DNA of 64,000 bases from Labedella populi. GTDB taxonomy: Bacteria > Actinomycetota > Actinomycetes > Actinomycetales > Microbacteriaceae. Each line of letters starts with the position of its first letter. Positions within the stretch are counted from its first letter, which is position 1. Both the position numbers and the translations under genes were made by a program. The stretch spans positions 558,001 to 622,000 of the forward strand of contig NZ_RZNC01000003.1 of assembly GCF_004078655.1 (NCBI RefSeq), given 5' to 3'. Positions 43,810-52,184 of this stretch are shown piece by piece. Below the pieces are notes generated by a model. The model ran no database searches. It was given only the letters and a program-made list of their open reading frames with translations, and was not told the DNA's origin.

Positions 43810-44117
43810 GCGGCCGGCGCGCGCCGATCGAGGAGACGACTTCCCGTCCGGCGTCGCTCCCCTCGGTCGCGGTGACGAGAAGCCCGTCCGTGTCCTCGAT
43901 CGAGGGCGTCGGGGCTGATGATCCGGCGACGATATCGTCGCCGGTCCCACCGCTCCTACCCAGCGTCGTCGGTGCCGTCCGATCGTCCGCTCAGAGAATG
44001 CCCCTCCGCTTCTGAACCGATTCCGGGTCGTTTGGCTACCCCCTTGCCGCGGTGGTCGCGTATCGCTTCACTGGCACTCCAGGGATCTCACCTGAAGTAT
44101 CGGAAAGGACTCCCAGC
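43810..44117. other. intergenic region with palindrome and possible stress promoter
   Basis: 308 bases without a credible gene. A perfect 22-base palindrome is at 43923-43944 (centre GATATC), and CCTCGATCGAGG lies about 25 bases before it. CGTTTGGCT near 44027 also occurs before the sigma-factor gene near 50242. I see no tRNA or small RNA structure. Confidence 0.5.
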
Positions 44118-44771
44118 ATGAGCACTCCATCGAACAACGATCGTCACCACGACGAGACGACGCCGACCGAGCGGCCCGCGGCTGTTCCGGCCGGATCCGG
44201 CCGCACGGTCCGCGAAGAGGTCGTCGCACGCGAGAAGGACGAGTTCGGCGGCATGAAGTTCGGCTCGGCCTTCTTCGGCTGGCTCGCCGCCACGGGAACG
44301 GCCGTCCTCCTGACGGCCCTCGTCGCGGGAGCGGGTGCCGCGATCGGCCTCGGTTCCAACGCGGACCCCGACCAGGTCGCGGACGAGGCCGCGCAGAACG
44401 CCGAAACGATCGGGATCGTCGGTGCGATCGCGGTCCTCGTCATCCTCTTCATCGCCTACTACGCCGGTGGATACGTCGCCGGCCGGATGGCACGCTTCAG
44501 CGGAGCGAAGCAGGGTCTCGCGGTGTGGCTGTGGGCCCTCATCATCGCGATCGTCCTCGCGATCGTGAGCGTCATCGCCGGTAGCCAGTGGAACATCCTC
44601 GCGAACCTCAACAGCTTCCCGAGACTGCCCGTCAACGAGGGCCAGCTCACGACGGCCGGCATCATCACGGCCATCGCCGCGCTCCTCGTGAGCCTCGGCG
44701 GTGCGCTCCTCGGAGGGATCGCCGGCATGCGGTTCCACCGCAAGGTGGACCGCGTCGGACTGGGCCGCTGA
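44118..44771 (+). CDS. YrzE/TIGR04086-like membrane protein
   Basis: The 217-residue protein has a hydrophilic N-terminus (residues 1-50), then four membrane spans: FFGWLAATGTAVLLTALVAG, IVGAIAVLVILFIAYYAGGY, LAVWLWALIIAIVLAIVSVI and AIAALLVSLGGALLGGIAG. This layout fits small membrane proteins found with PRC-barrel genes in actinobacteria. The role is unknown; a stress or envelope function is inferred from its neighbour. GGAAAGGA precedes ATG. The PRC-barrel gene follows after 22 bases in the same direction, so the two form an operon. Confidence 0.78.
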   Translation: MSTPSNNDRHHDETTPTERPAAVPAGSGRTVREEVVAREKDEFGGMKFGSAFFGWLAATGTAVLLTALVAGAGAAIGLGSNADPDQVADEAAQNAETIGIVGAIAVLVILFIAYYAGGYVAGRMARFSGAKQGLAVWLWALIIAIVLAIVSVIAGSQWNILANLNSFPRLPVNEGQLTTAGIITAIAALLVSLGGALLGGIAGMRFHRKVDRVGLGR

Positions 44772-44793
44772 GGCGGGGACGGAGGGAAGAGTC

Positions 44794-45489
44794 ATGATCG
44801 ACCCACGCAACACCGCCTCCCTCATCGGCGCGGACGTCCTCGACCCCGACGGCGAGACGATCGGGACCGTCGGACAGGTCTACCTCGATCCCGACACCGA
44901 CCGTCCGCTCTGGGCGACCGTCAGGACCGGCCTCTTCGGCAACAAGGAGTCCTTCGTGCCGCTCGAGGGCGCCTCGTACAGCGAGGACCGCCTGCACGTC
45001 GAGCACTCGAAGGACGCGGTCAAGCACGCGCCCAAGATCGACGCGGACGGCGCCCTCACGCACGAGGAGGAGGACAACCTCTACGCGCACTACCGCCCGC
45101 AGAACGACGACCACGACGGCGACGGTCAGGACGACGGTCACCACCGGGGACTCGCCGACCGCCTCGGCTTCGGCAAGAAGGACCACGACGACGACCACGA
45201 CGCTCACGATCACGACGGGCGCGACCACGCGCGCGACGACGATCGCGAGCACGAGCTCGGGTCCGACCGTCCGCACAACGACGACGACCGTCCGGGGCGT
45301 CACGCCGCCGGCGAGACCCCCGCAGCGGGCACGGACGGCGTCGAGACGGGCCGCATGCGGTTGCGGAAGTACACCGTGACGGAGGAGCGCACCGTGACCG
45401 TCCCGGTCACGCGCGAAGAGGTGCGCCTCGAGCCCGAGACCGGCGCGGCGTCGGACGCGACCGACAGCGACCACGACCGGCGGCGGTGA
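44794..45489 (+). CDS. PRC-barrel protein with His/Asp-rich linker and truncated DUF2382
   Basis: The 231-residue protein has an N-terminal PRC-barrel (VLDPDGETIGTVGQVYLDPD, residues ~5-75). A ~90-residue linker very rich in His and Asp follows (HDDDHDAHDHDGRDH and similar). A final segment, LRKYTVTEERTVTVPVTREE, matches the start of DUF2382, which is usually longer. PRC/DUF2382 proteins are typically stress-induced in actinobacteria and deinococci. The acidic His-rich part could bind metal ions (inference). GGAGGGA precedes ATG. A terminator hairpin follows. Confidence 0.85.
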   Translation: MIDPRNTASLIGADVLDPDGETIGTVGQVYLDPDTDRPLWATVRTGLFGNKESFVPLEGASYSEDRLHVEHSKDAVKHAPKIDADGALTHEEEDNLYAHYRPQNDDHDGDGQDDGHHRGLADRLGFGKKDHDDDHDAHDHDGRDHARDDDREHELGSDRPHNDDDRPGRHAAGETPAAGTDGVETGRMRLRKYTVTEERTVTVPVTREEVRLEPETGAASDATDSDHDRRR

Positions 45490-45508
45490 CGCCCGTCCCG
45501 CACCACGA

Positions 45509-45547
45509 CGAGAAGGGGCCCGGCGCATCGCGCCGGACCCCTTCTCG
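45509..45547. terminator. bidirectional terminator hairpin
   Basis: Eighteen-base arms, 17 paired, with loop ATC. CGAGAAGGGG on one side and CCCCTTCTCG on the other give short pyrimidine ends in both directions. It lies between convergent genes. Confidence 0.75.
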
Positions 45548-45556
45548 CGGCTGAGG

Positions 45557-46132
45557 TCAGCCGCGGACGCGCTTCACGACCCTCGACGCGACGACCGCGA
45601 CGGCGATCCCGCTCGCGATCCAGGGGCCCGCCACGAGGAACGGGTCCATCCACATGTGCTTGAGGTCGGCGCGCTTCTTCCCGAACCGGGAGCTGATCGG
45701 GCGGTGGCCCGGCTCGGAGAGGACTCCCGTCTCGGTGATGGGGTTGTCCGGCCGCAGTGTCGCGAAGGAGGCGAGGTGGTTCTCGATGGCGTCGACGCGG
45801 TCGCCGAGGACGAGCAGGAGCCAATGCGCGAGTCTCCCCTCGCTGTAGCGGGCGTAGGCGCGGCGCCGGATCACGCCCGAGAGGCCCGTCAGCGGCTGCG
45901 CCGTCCCGAAGACGGGAGTGAGCATCGCGTGCTCGATCGAGCGCTCTCGCGGCCGCAGCTCCTCTTGGCGGTCGGGGAACTCCCAGTGCGCGCCGGTGGC
46001 GCCGGGGTCGAAGCGCTCCTTGGGCACCGACGGTCGATCGGCCGGGTCGGAATCGACGCCCCAACCCGGGATGCGCGCCCGGAGCTCGTCGGGAGACTCC
46101 GGCGGCTCGGGCTTCTGTGCGGTGTACGGCAT
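45557..46132 (-). CDS. hypothetical protein with C-terminal membrane span
   Basis: The 191-residue protein is soluble and proline/charge-rich for most of its length (RIPGWGVDSDPADRPSVPKE, then HWEFPDRQEELRPRERS) and ends with a hydrophobic segment WIASGIAVAVVASRVVKRV. I do not recognise a family. It lies 16 bases after the zinc dehydrogenase gene in the same direction, so it is likely co-transcribed; a ribosome site GGAAGGA precedes ATG. Confidence 0.75.
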   Translation of the reverse strand: MPYTAQKPEPPESPDELRARIPGWGVDSDPADRPSVPKERFDPGATGAHWEFPDRQEELRPRERSIEHAMLTPVFGTAQPLTGLSGVIRRRAYARYSEGRLAHWLLLVLGDRVDAIENHLASFATLRPDNPITETGVLSEPGHRPISSRFGKKRADLKHMWMDPFLVAGPWIASGIAVAVVASRVVKRVRG

Positions 46133-46148
46133 GGTGTGTCCTTCCTTC

Positions 46149-47297
46149 CTAGCTCGCGCTCGGGATGATGACGGGCTTGATGCAGTCGTCGAGCTTCGAG
46201 GAGAAGATGTGGTACCCCTCCGCGATGTGTTCGAGGGGGATCCGGTGCGTGATGATGTCGCGCGGCGTGAGGTAGCCGTTCCGGATGTGCTCGAAGAGTC
46301 GCGGCCACTGCCGCTTCACCGGCGCCTGGTTCATGCGGAGCGTGAGTCCCTTGTTCATCGCGTCACCGAACTTCACCGCGCTGAACAGTGGCCCGTAGGC
46401 TCCCATGACCGAGATCGTTCCGCCTTTGCGCGCCCCGTCGATCGCCCAATTGAGGGCGACGGGTGACCCGCCCTGGAGCTTGAGCTTCGCCGATGTGATG
46501 TGCTGGACGAGGTTCCCGTCGGCCTCGGCGCCCACCGCGTCGATCACGACGTCGGCCCCGAGGTGATCGGTCGTACGCTTCATCTCCACGACGATGTCGT
46601 CGTACTCGAGGAAGTTCCGGGTCTCCGCGTGAGCGAAGGTCCGTGCTTTCTCGAGCCGGTATTCGAGGTGATCGATCACGATGACCCGGCCGGCACCCAT
46701 GAGCCAGGACGACTTCGCGGCGTAGAGGCCGACGGGTCCCGCCCCGAGCACGACGACCGTGTCGCCCGTGGTGATGTCACCGAGCTGGGCGCCGAAGTAC
46801 CCGGTAGACAGCGCGTCCGTACACATGAGGGCGTCGTCCTCGTCCATCCAGTCGGGGATGACCTGGGGTCCGACGTCCGCGAACGGTACACGCACGAACT
46901 CCGCCTGTCCCCCGTCGTAGCCGCCCGTCGTGTGCGAGTAGCCGTAGATGCCGCCGATCGCCGTGGCGTTCGGATTGACGTTGTGGCAGTTCGAGTACAA
47001 CCCGCGAGCGCAGAAGTAGCACGAGCCGCAGTAGACGTTGAACGGCACCATCACCCGATCGCCCACCTGCAGGTTCTGCACCGAGGAGCCGACCTCGTGC
47101 ACGACCCCGATGAACTCGTGGCCGAACGTGTGCCCGATGCGGGTGTCCGGCATCAGGCCGTGGTAGAGGTGCAGGTCGGATCCGCAGATCGCCGCGCGCG
47201 TGACCCGCACGATCGCATCGTTCGGATGCTCGATCTTCGGAATGTCCTTCTCCTCGGTGCGGACCTTGTACGGTCCTCGGTACACCATCGCTCTCAT
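46149..47297 (-). CDS. zinc-dependent alcohol dehydrogenase (formaldehyde-dehydrogenase-like)
   Basis: The 382-residue protein has the catalytic zinc cysteine in AAICGSDLHLYHG, GHEFIGVVHEVG and structural cysteines in CGSCYFCARGLYSNC. The NAD fold is VVLGAGPVGLYAAKSSW. It shares layout with the enzyme at 19779-21002 but lacks that enzyme's long insert. It probably oxidises alcohols or aldehyde adducts. A ribosome site GAGAGGA precedes ATG. The downstream hypothetical gene is in the same operon. Confidence 0.92.
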   Translation of the reverse strand: MRAMVYRGPYKVRTEEKDIPKIEHPNDAIVRVTRAAICGSDLHLYHGLMPDTRIGHTFGHEFIGVVHEVGSSVQNLQVGDRVMVPFNVYCGSCYFCARGLYSNCHNVNPNATAIGGIYGYSHTTGGYDGGQAEFVRVPFADVGPQVIPDWMDEDDALMCTDALSTGYFGAQLGDITTGDTVVVLGAGPVGLYAAKSSWLMGAGRVIVIDHLEYRLEKARTFAHAETRNFLEYDDIVVEMKRTTDHLGADVVIDAVGAEADGNLVQHITSAKLKLQGGSPVALNWAIDGARKGGTISVMGAYGPLFSAVKFGDAMNKGLTLRMNQAPVKRQWPRLFEHIRNGYLTPRDIITHRIPLEHIAEGYHIFSSKLDDCIKPVIIPSAS

Positions 47298-47485
47298 GAC
47301 CCGTCCTCTCGCGTCGTCGTCGACGACCTGTCGCCGTCGGTCGTGACTCCGAGCTACGCAAACACCCCCGCTCGGGGCCGGTCAACCTGTTGCGGTGGGC
47401 TTCCGTCACCGTCCTCCATGCGCTAACCGCGCGCGGCGTACGCTGATCGTGACGTCTGCCACGGGCGTCAGAAGGAGGACGAACA

Positions 47486-48670
47486 ATGCGCGAGGCCGTC
47501 ATCGTCGATGCCGTCAGGACCCCGAGCGGGCGGGGGAAGCCGGGCGGCGCATTGAGCGGGGTCCACCCCGTCGACCTCCACGCCCTCGTGCTCCGCGCGA
47601 TCGTCGATCGCACCGGCGTCGATCCTGCGGCCCTCGACGATGTCGTCGCCGGCGCCGTCGGTCAGATCGGCGAGCAGAGCGGCAACACCGCGCGATGGGC
47701 TGTGCTCGCCGCGGGGTTCCCGGAGTCCGTGCCCGCCGTGACGATCGACCGCCAGTGCGGGAGCAGCCAACAGGCGATCCATTTCGCCGCGCAGGGCATC
47801 CAGAGCGGAGCCTACGACCTCGTCATCGCCTCCGGAGTGGAATCGATGAGCCGCGTGACGATCGGGAGCCAGACGGCGGGGCAGGACCCCTACGGCCCGG
47901 GAATCGCGTCGCGCTATCCGGGCGGGCTCGTGCCGCAAGGCATCAGCGCCGAACTCATCGCGGCGCGCTGGGACCTCTCGCGGGAGGCTCTCGACGCCTT
48001 CGCCGCCGAGAGCCACCTGCGCGCCGCATCTTCCTGGGACGACGGCCGATTCGAGGCCGAGGTCGTGACCGTGACGACCGGGGACGGCCGCGTCGTCGAT
48101 CGCGACGAGACGGTGCGAGCGGGAACGTCGCCCGATCGGCTCGCCCAACTACCGGCGGCCTTCGAAGACACGATGTGGACGGAGCGGTTCCCCGAGATCG
48201 ACTGGCGGATCACCGCCGGCAACGCCTCACCCCTCAGCGACGGCGCCTCAGCCGTGATGCTCGCGAGCGCCGAGGCGGCCGAGCGCCTCGGTCTCCGCCC
48301 GCGCGCTCGCGTCCATAGCGTCGCCGTCGCGGGCGACGACCCCGTCACGATGCTCATGGGCATCCTTCCCGCGACGCGGAAGGTGCTCGAGCGGGCGGGG
48401 CTCGGGATCGACGACATCGACGCCTTCGAGGTCAACGAGGCTTTCGCGCCCGTCGTGCTCGCCTGGCTCGCCGAGACGGGCGCCGACGCCGCCCGCGTGA
48501 ACGTCAACGGCGGCGCGACGGCGATCGGGCATCCTCTCGGGGCGAGCGGCGCACGACTCATGACGACCCTCATCGGCGTCCTCGAGCAGACGGGCGGCCG
48601 CTTCGGACTGCAGACGATGTGCGAGGCGGGCGGACTCGCCAACGCCACGATCATCGAACGGCTCGACTGA
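47486..48670 (+). CDS. acetyl-CoA acetyltransferase / thiolase
   Basis: The 394-residue thiolase has the active cysteine in DRQCGSSQQAIHFA (~residue 90), NEAFAPV, the histidine of GGATAIGHPLGASGARL and the second cysteine in TMCEAGGLANA. The ending with CEAGG rather than CIGGG is usual for degradative thiolases of lipid or sterol metabolism. It condenses or cleaves acyl-CoA in the cytoplasm. AGAAGGAGG precedes ATG. Confidence 0.93.
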   Translation: MREAVIVDAVRTPSGRGKPGGALSGVHPVDLHALVLRAIVDRTGVDPAALDDVVAGAVGQIGEQSGNTARWAVLAAGFPESVPAVTIDRQCGSSQQAIHFAAQGIQSGAYDLVIASGVESMSRVTIGSQTAGQDPYGPGIASRYPGGLVPQGISAELIAARWDLSREALDAFAAESHLRAASSWDDGRFEAEVVTVTTGDGRVVDRDETVRAGTSPDRLAQLPAAFEDTMWTERFPEIDWRITAGNASPLSDGASAVMLASAEAAERLGLRPRARVHSVAVAGDDPVTMLMGILPATRKVLERAGLGIDDIDAFEVNEAFAPVVLAWLAETGADAARVNVNGGATAIGHPLGASGARLMTTLIGVLEQTGGRFGLQTMCEAGGLANATIIERLD

Positions 48671-48710
48671 CACGGGAGAGTATCACCGCGCCGGGAGCAG
48701 CGGACACGGG

Positions 48711-48739
48711 CTGACGGGGGCGCCGTGTCTGCCTAGGCT
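48711..48739 (+). promoter_or_regulatory. leaderless promoter of the G6PDH gene
   Basis: CTGACG (48711-48716), 17 bases, TAGGCT (48734-48739), six bases, ATG 48746. Spacing is ideal and no ribosome site exists. Confidence 0.55.
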
Positions 48740-48745
48740 CGCTGT

Positions 48746-50158
48746 ATGAGTTCCCCCGTGACCCTCCTCATCCTCGGCGCCGGCGGCGACCTGACGAAGC
48801 GACTCCTCCTGCCGGGGCTCGGCAGTCTGCTCGCCCACCACGATCACGACGTGACGGTGCTCGGGGCCGGTCTCGACGACGGCGTCGCGGAGCACTGGCA
48901 GGACCTCGTCCGCGACTCCCTCGAGCGCGCCGCCGACGAGCGCCGGGTCGACGACCGGCGCGGGGACGCCGAGGCCGCGGACGCCGAGACGACGGACGCG
49001 GATCGCACGCGGCAGCTCGTGGAGTCGACGCGCTACATCGCCGCTGACGCGACGGACCCCGCCGCGCTCCGCGACCTCCTCGCGGCCTGCACGGGCGTGC
49101 CCGTGATCTACTTCGCTCTGCCGCCCGCCGTCACGGCGAAGGTGTGCCGCGCGCTTCAGGACATCGACCTTCCCCGAGGTACTCGGCTGGCGCTCGAGAA
49201 GCCCTTCGGCAGCGACGAGGAGAGCGCCGCGGAGCTCAATGCGGTCATCGCCACGCTCGTCCCCGAGCGGCAGGTCTTCCGGATCGACCACTTCCTCGGC
49301 AAGTCGACGGTGCTCAACATCCTGGGCCTGCGGCTCGCCAATCGCATCCTCGAGCCCGTCTGGAACGCCGGCTCGGTCGAACGTGTCGACATCGTCTTCG
49401 ACGAGACGCTCGGGCTCGAGGGGCGTGCAGGCTACTACGACTCGAGCGGAGCCCTCGTCGACATGATCCAGAGTCATCTCCTCGAGATCCTCGCGATCAT
49501 CGCGATGGAGCTGCCGCCGCGTGTCGACGAGGTCGAGTTGCGCGACAACATCGCGCAGGTCCTCCGCAACACGACGCTGTGGGACGACGACGTCACCGCG
49601 ACGGCGCGGCGGGCTCGCTACACCGCCGGTGAGATCGGTGACCGGACACTGCCGTCGTATGTCGACGAACCCGGCGTCGACCCGAGCCGCGGCACCGAGA
49701 CGCTCGCCGAGCTCACGGTGGCGGTCAGAACGCGGCGATGGGACGGTGTGCCGTTCCTCCTCCGGTCCGGGAAGGCCCTCGGCGCCAAGAGGTCACAGGC
49801 ACGGCTGTTCCTCCGGCCCGTTCCCGCGGTACCGGGTCTCGACGGTGAACCCCAGCAGCAGGTCATCGTGCTCGATCTCATGACCGGCGACGTCGAGCTC
49901 CAACTCACGATGAACGGCGCCGGTGACCCGTTCCACCTCGAACAGTCCATCCTGGTCGCCCACCAGGGTGCCGGCGATCTCCTGCCATACGGTCAGATGC
50001 TGCGCGGCATCCTCGACGGCGACCCCCTCCTGTCGATCCGCGGCGACGTGGCCGAGCAGTGCTGGCGCATCGTCGACCCCGTGATCGCGGCATGGAGGCG
50101 CGGCGAGGGCGATCTCGCCGACTATCCGGCCGGCTCCACCGGGCCATCCGACTGGTGA
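48746..50158 (+). CDS. zwf: glucose-6-phosphate 1-dehydrogenase
   Basis: The 470-residue protein starts with a Rossmann motif LLILGAGGDLTKRLLLPGL. The hallmark active-site segment RIDHFLGKSTVLN (~residues 184-196) follows ALEKPFG, and QSHLLEILAIIAMELPP is the conserved dimer region. It oxidises glucose-6-phosphate to 6-phosphogluconolactone with NADP, the first step of the pentose phosphate path. Residues ~62-95 are an unusual Asp/Arg/Ala-rich loop. No 6-phosphogluconolactonase, transaldolase or OpcA gene is adjacent, so this is probably a second, stand-alone copy. Confidence 0.92.
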   Translation: MSSPVTLLILGAGGDLTKRLLLPGLGSLLAHHDHDVTVLGAGLDDGVAEHWQDLVRDSLERAADERRVDDRRGDAEAADAETTDADRTRQLVESTRYIAADATDPAALRDLLAACTGVPVIYFALPPAVTAKVCRALQDIDLPRGTRLALEKPFGSDEESAAELNAVIATLVPERQVFRIDHFLGKSTVLNILGLRLANRILEPVWNAGSVERVDIVFDETLGLEGRAGYYDSSGALVDMIQSHLLEILAIIAMELPPRVDEVELRDNIAQVLRNTTLWDDDVTATARRARYTAGEIGDRTLPSYVDEPGVDPSRGTETLAELTVAVRTRRWDGVPFLLRSGKALGAKRSQARLFLRPVPAVPGLDGEPQQQVIVLDLMTGDVELQLTMNGAGDPFHLEQSILVAHQGAGDLLPYGQMLRGILDGDPLLSIRGDVAEQCWRIVDPVIAAWRRGEGDLADYPAGSTGPSDW

Positions 50159-50167
50159 GCTGACCCG

Positions 50168-50191
50168 CTTTCCCCCCGATCGGGGGGAAAG
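50168..50191. terminator. perfect 24-base palindrome after zwf
   Basis: CTTTCCCCCC and its complement GGGGGGAAAG flank GATC, nine bases after the zwf stop. It probably terminates zwf, or it is an operator before the sigma-factor gene. Confidence 0.6.
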
Positions 50192-50293
50192 GTACGCGGC
50201 CGCGCACGTCTGCGTCAAGCACTTCGAACTTCTTCTCCTTCCCGTTTGGCTGGCGAGAGCACTTCTCTCCTCCGATGGAAAGGATGGTTCTCC

Positions 50294-51121
50294 GTGTCGA
50301 ACGACGTCGACGGCGTGCACCATGGCCGAGAGCATCTTCACGCGCGCTGGGCGGAGAAGGAGAGGTGGACGGGGCAGCGGTTCGCCGAGGCCGCTCGTGC
50401 CCGCGGGGAGCACCGCCGCCGCATCGAGGACGAGATCGCGGTCGCCCACCTCGATCTCGTGGACACCCTCGCCTCACGGATCGTCGGGGCGAGCCGCGAG
50501 ATCCGCGACGTCCGGCAGGTGGGCTGCGTCGGCCTCGTCAAGGCCGTTCGGCGCTTCGAACCCGACAGGGGCGTGCCGTTCGTCCCGTACGCCGTCCCGA
50601 CGATCGGCGGAGAGATCAAGAGGCACTTGCGCGACAACGGATGGTTCGTCCGGCCGCCGCGGAGCGTCCAGGAGCTGCGCGCCGAGGCCCTGCGGGCGAC
50701 GACGGAACTGGGCCAGTGCATCGGACGGGAACCGACCATGGCCGAACTCGCGACCCACCTCGGTCGAACGGTGGCGGATGTCGTCCAAGCGCTCGCGGCG
50801 CATTCGAGCCTGCGGCCCGCTTCCCTCGACGCCCCCGTCGCGGCCGACGACGCCACTCCCTTCGGCCAGACCATCCCGATCGACGACGATTCCTTCGACC
50901 GGGTCGATCTCGCGCTCACGCTCCGAGCCGCGGTGAGCACCCTCGATGGCCGCGATCAGCGCGTCCTCGAGCTGCGCTTCGTGCACCACCGGACGCAGAG
51001 CGAGATCGCCGACGAGATCGGCGTCACCCAGATGCAGGTCTCCCGGATCCTCTCGAGGGTCCTCGCCACACTCCGCGGGAGGCTCGACGGTCTGGATCCC
51101 GCAATCGCCGGGGCCGCCTGA
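50294..51121 (+). CDS. SigB/SigF-family RNA polymerase sigma factor
   Basis: The 275-residue protein has region 2 (DVRQVGCVGLVKAVRRFEPD, FVPYAVPTIGGEIKRHLRDN), region 3 (WFVRPPRSVQELRAEALRAT) and region 4 with helix-turn-helix RTQSEIADEIGVTQMQVSRI. This is the stress sigma class (SigB/F/G), normally held by an anti-sigma factor; none is adjacent. GTG 50294 with AAGGA nine bases upstream is preferred over a TTG at 50246 with no ribosome site. Control by its own promoter is possible (shared GTTTGGCT near 50242). Confidence 0.9.
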   Translation: MSNDVDGVHHGREHLHARWAEKERWTGQRFAEAARARGEHRRRIEDEIAVAHLDLVDTLASRIVGASREIRDVRQVGCVGLVKAVRRFEPDRGVPFVPYAVPTIGGEIKRHLRDNGWFVRPPRSVQELRAEALRATTELGQCIGREPTMAELATHLGRTVADVVQALAAHSSLRPASLDAPVAADDATPFGQTIPIDDDSFDRVDLALTLRAAVSTLDGRDQRVLELRFVHHRTQSEIADEIGVTQMQVSRILSRVLATLRGRLDGLDPAIAGAA

Positions 51122-51160
51122 CGGTCCCGGCGGGCTGAGGCGACCCTGCGCTCAGAACGG

Positions 51161-52111
51161 TCAGCGCGTCGGGAGCGCCTCGACGGCGGCGAGGACGTCC
51201 TCGACCGTGACCGCGAGCAGCGCCGGGTCGGGCTCGTCGGAGAACACGTCCCCCCTTCTCACGGAGGCGTCGGTGAGCACGATGTGCGGGCCACCGGCCG
51301 GCGGGCCCCACTCCTCGGGCGGGGCGGGGCCGAAGATCACGACCGACGGGATCCCGTAGGCCGACGCGAGGTGCGCCGCGCCTGTGTCGACGGTGACGAC
51401 GATCCGGGCGGCTGCCACGACGGCCGCGAATCCGACGAGGTCGACGCGGCCGGCGAGGACGTCCGCGGGGTCGAGACCGGCACGGCTGGCGACATCGAGG
51501 GCGCGCTCCCGCTCGACGTCGCCCCCCGTGAGCACAACGCGGTGACCGGCACGGCGGAGCTCGGACGCGACCGCCGCGAACCGCTCGGCGGGCCAGTGCC
51601 GGGCACCGTAGAAGGCCCCGATGTGCACGACGGCAGCGTCCGCCACGAGAGGCGGTGCAGCGGGAACGTCGATCGCGACCTCGTCGGGGTCGGCTGTGAT
51701 GCCGTGCTCGGTGAGCAGCCGCGTCCAGCGGTGGCGCTCGAGGACGCCGTCGACCCACTCCGGACCGTCCGGGTCGTCGGGGAGGTGCGCGATGAGGCGG
51801 CGCGGCTCGATGGCCGCGAGCAAGTCGCCGCTCTCCGGCCCCCGACCGTGGAGATTCACGGCGACGTCGACGACACCGGGCGCGATCTCGAGGGGCTGGG
51901 ACAACCCGGGCGTCGGGAGCAGTTCGTCCACCGCACCCACGAGATCCACTACGGGCTCGAGCCACCCCGTGGTCGCGAGCACGATCCGGTGCCCGAGGAA
52001 CGCGCGGCGGAGGGCGTGCAAAGCGGGGACGGCCACGAGCAGGTCTCCGAGCTTGAGCGCCCGCAGTACGAGCAGGGTCGGCCGGTCGGGATCGGATCCG
52101 AGGAGGGTCAT
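51161..52111 (-). CDS. GT9-family glycosyltransferase (heptosyltransferase-like) 1
   Basis: The 316-residue GT-B protein begins TLLVLRALKLGDLLVAVPAL, the GT9 entry motif, and has VVHIGAFYGARHWPAERFA and VTVDTGAAHLASAYGIPSV for the nucleotide-sugar side. GT9 enzymes transfer ADP-heptose in Gram-negative LPS synthesis. Here it reads left, divergent from the GmhB-type gene. CACGAT lies six bases before ATG 52111, so it may be leaderless. It starts the heptose-like cluster and is one of three GT9 genes. Confidence 0.88.
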   Translation of the reverse strand: MTLLGSDPDRPTLLVLRALKLGDLLVAVPALHALRRAFLGHRIVLATTGWLEPVVDLVGAVDELLPTPGLSQPLEIAPGVVDVAVNLHGRGPESGDLLAAIEPRRLIAHLPDDPDGPEWVDGVLERHRWTRLLTEHGITADPDEVAIDVPAAPPLVADAAVVHIGAFYGARHWPAERFAAVASELRRAGHRVVLTGGDVERERALDVASRAGLDPADVLAGRVDLVGFAAVVAAARIVVTVDTGAAHLASAYGIPSVVIFGPAPPEEWGPPAGGPHIVLTDASVRRGDVFSDEPDPALLAVTVEDVLAAVEALPTR

Positions 52112-52117
52112 GGTCCC

Positions 52118-52123
52118 ATCGTG
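52118..52123 (-). promoter_or_regulatory. candidate -10 of GT9 gene 1
   Basis: Minus-strand CACGAT, six bases, ATG. The 73-base divergent gap would hold both cluster promoters. Confidence 0.35.
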
Positions 52124-52172
52124 GCAAATCGAGCGTCCGATCGCTTCGGCGTTTACTCCTCGATCAAGTGGG

Positions 52173-52178
52173 TACCAC
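52173..52178 (+). promoter_or_regulatory. candidate -10 of the heptose-type operon
   Basis: TACCAC, six bases, ATG 52185, with GTTTAC upstream as a possible -35 at short spacing. No ribosome site. Confidence 0.3.
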
Positions 52179-52184
52179 CGTCGT

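Noticed and set aside
41160-44015. Plus-strand open frame of 951 codons across the antiporter and NYN genes
   Set aside because: His/Arg/Glu-rich shadow of two real genes with recognisable motifs in other frames.
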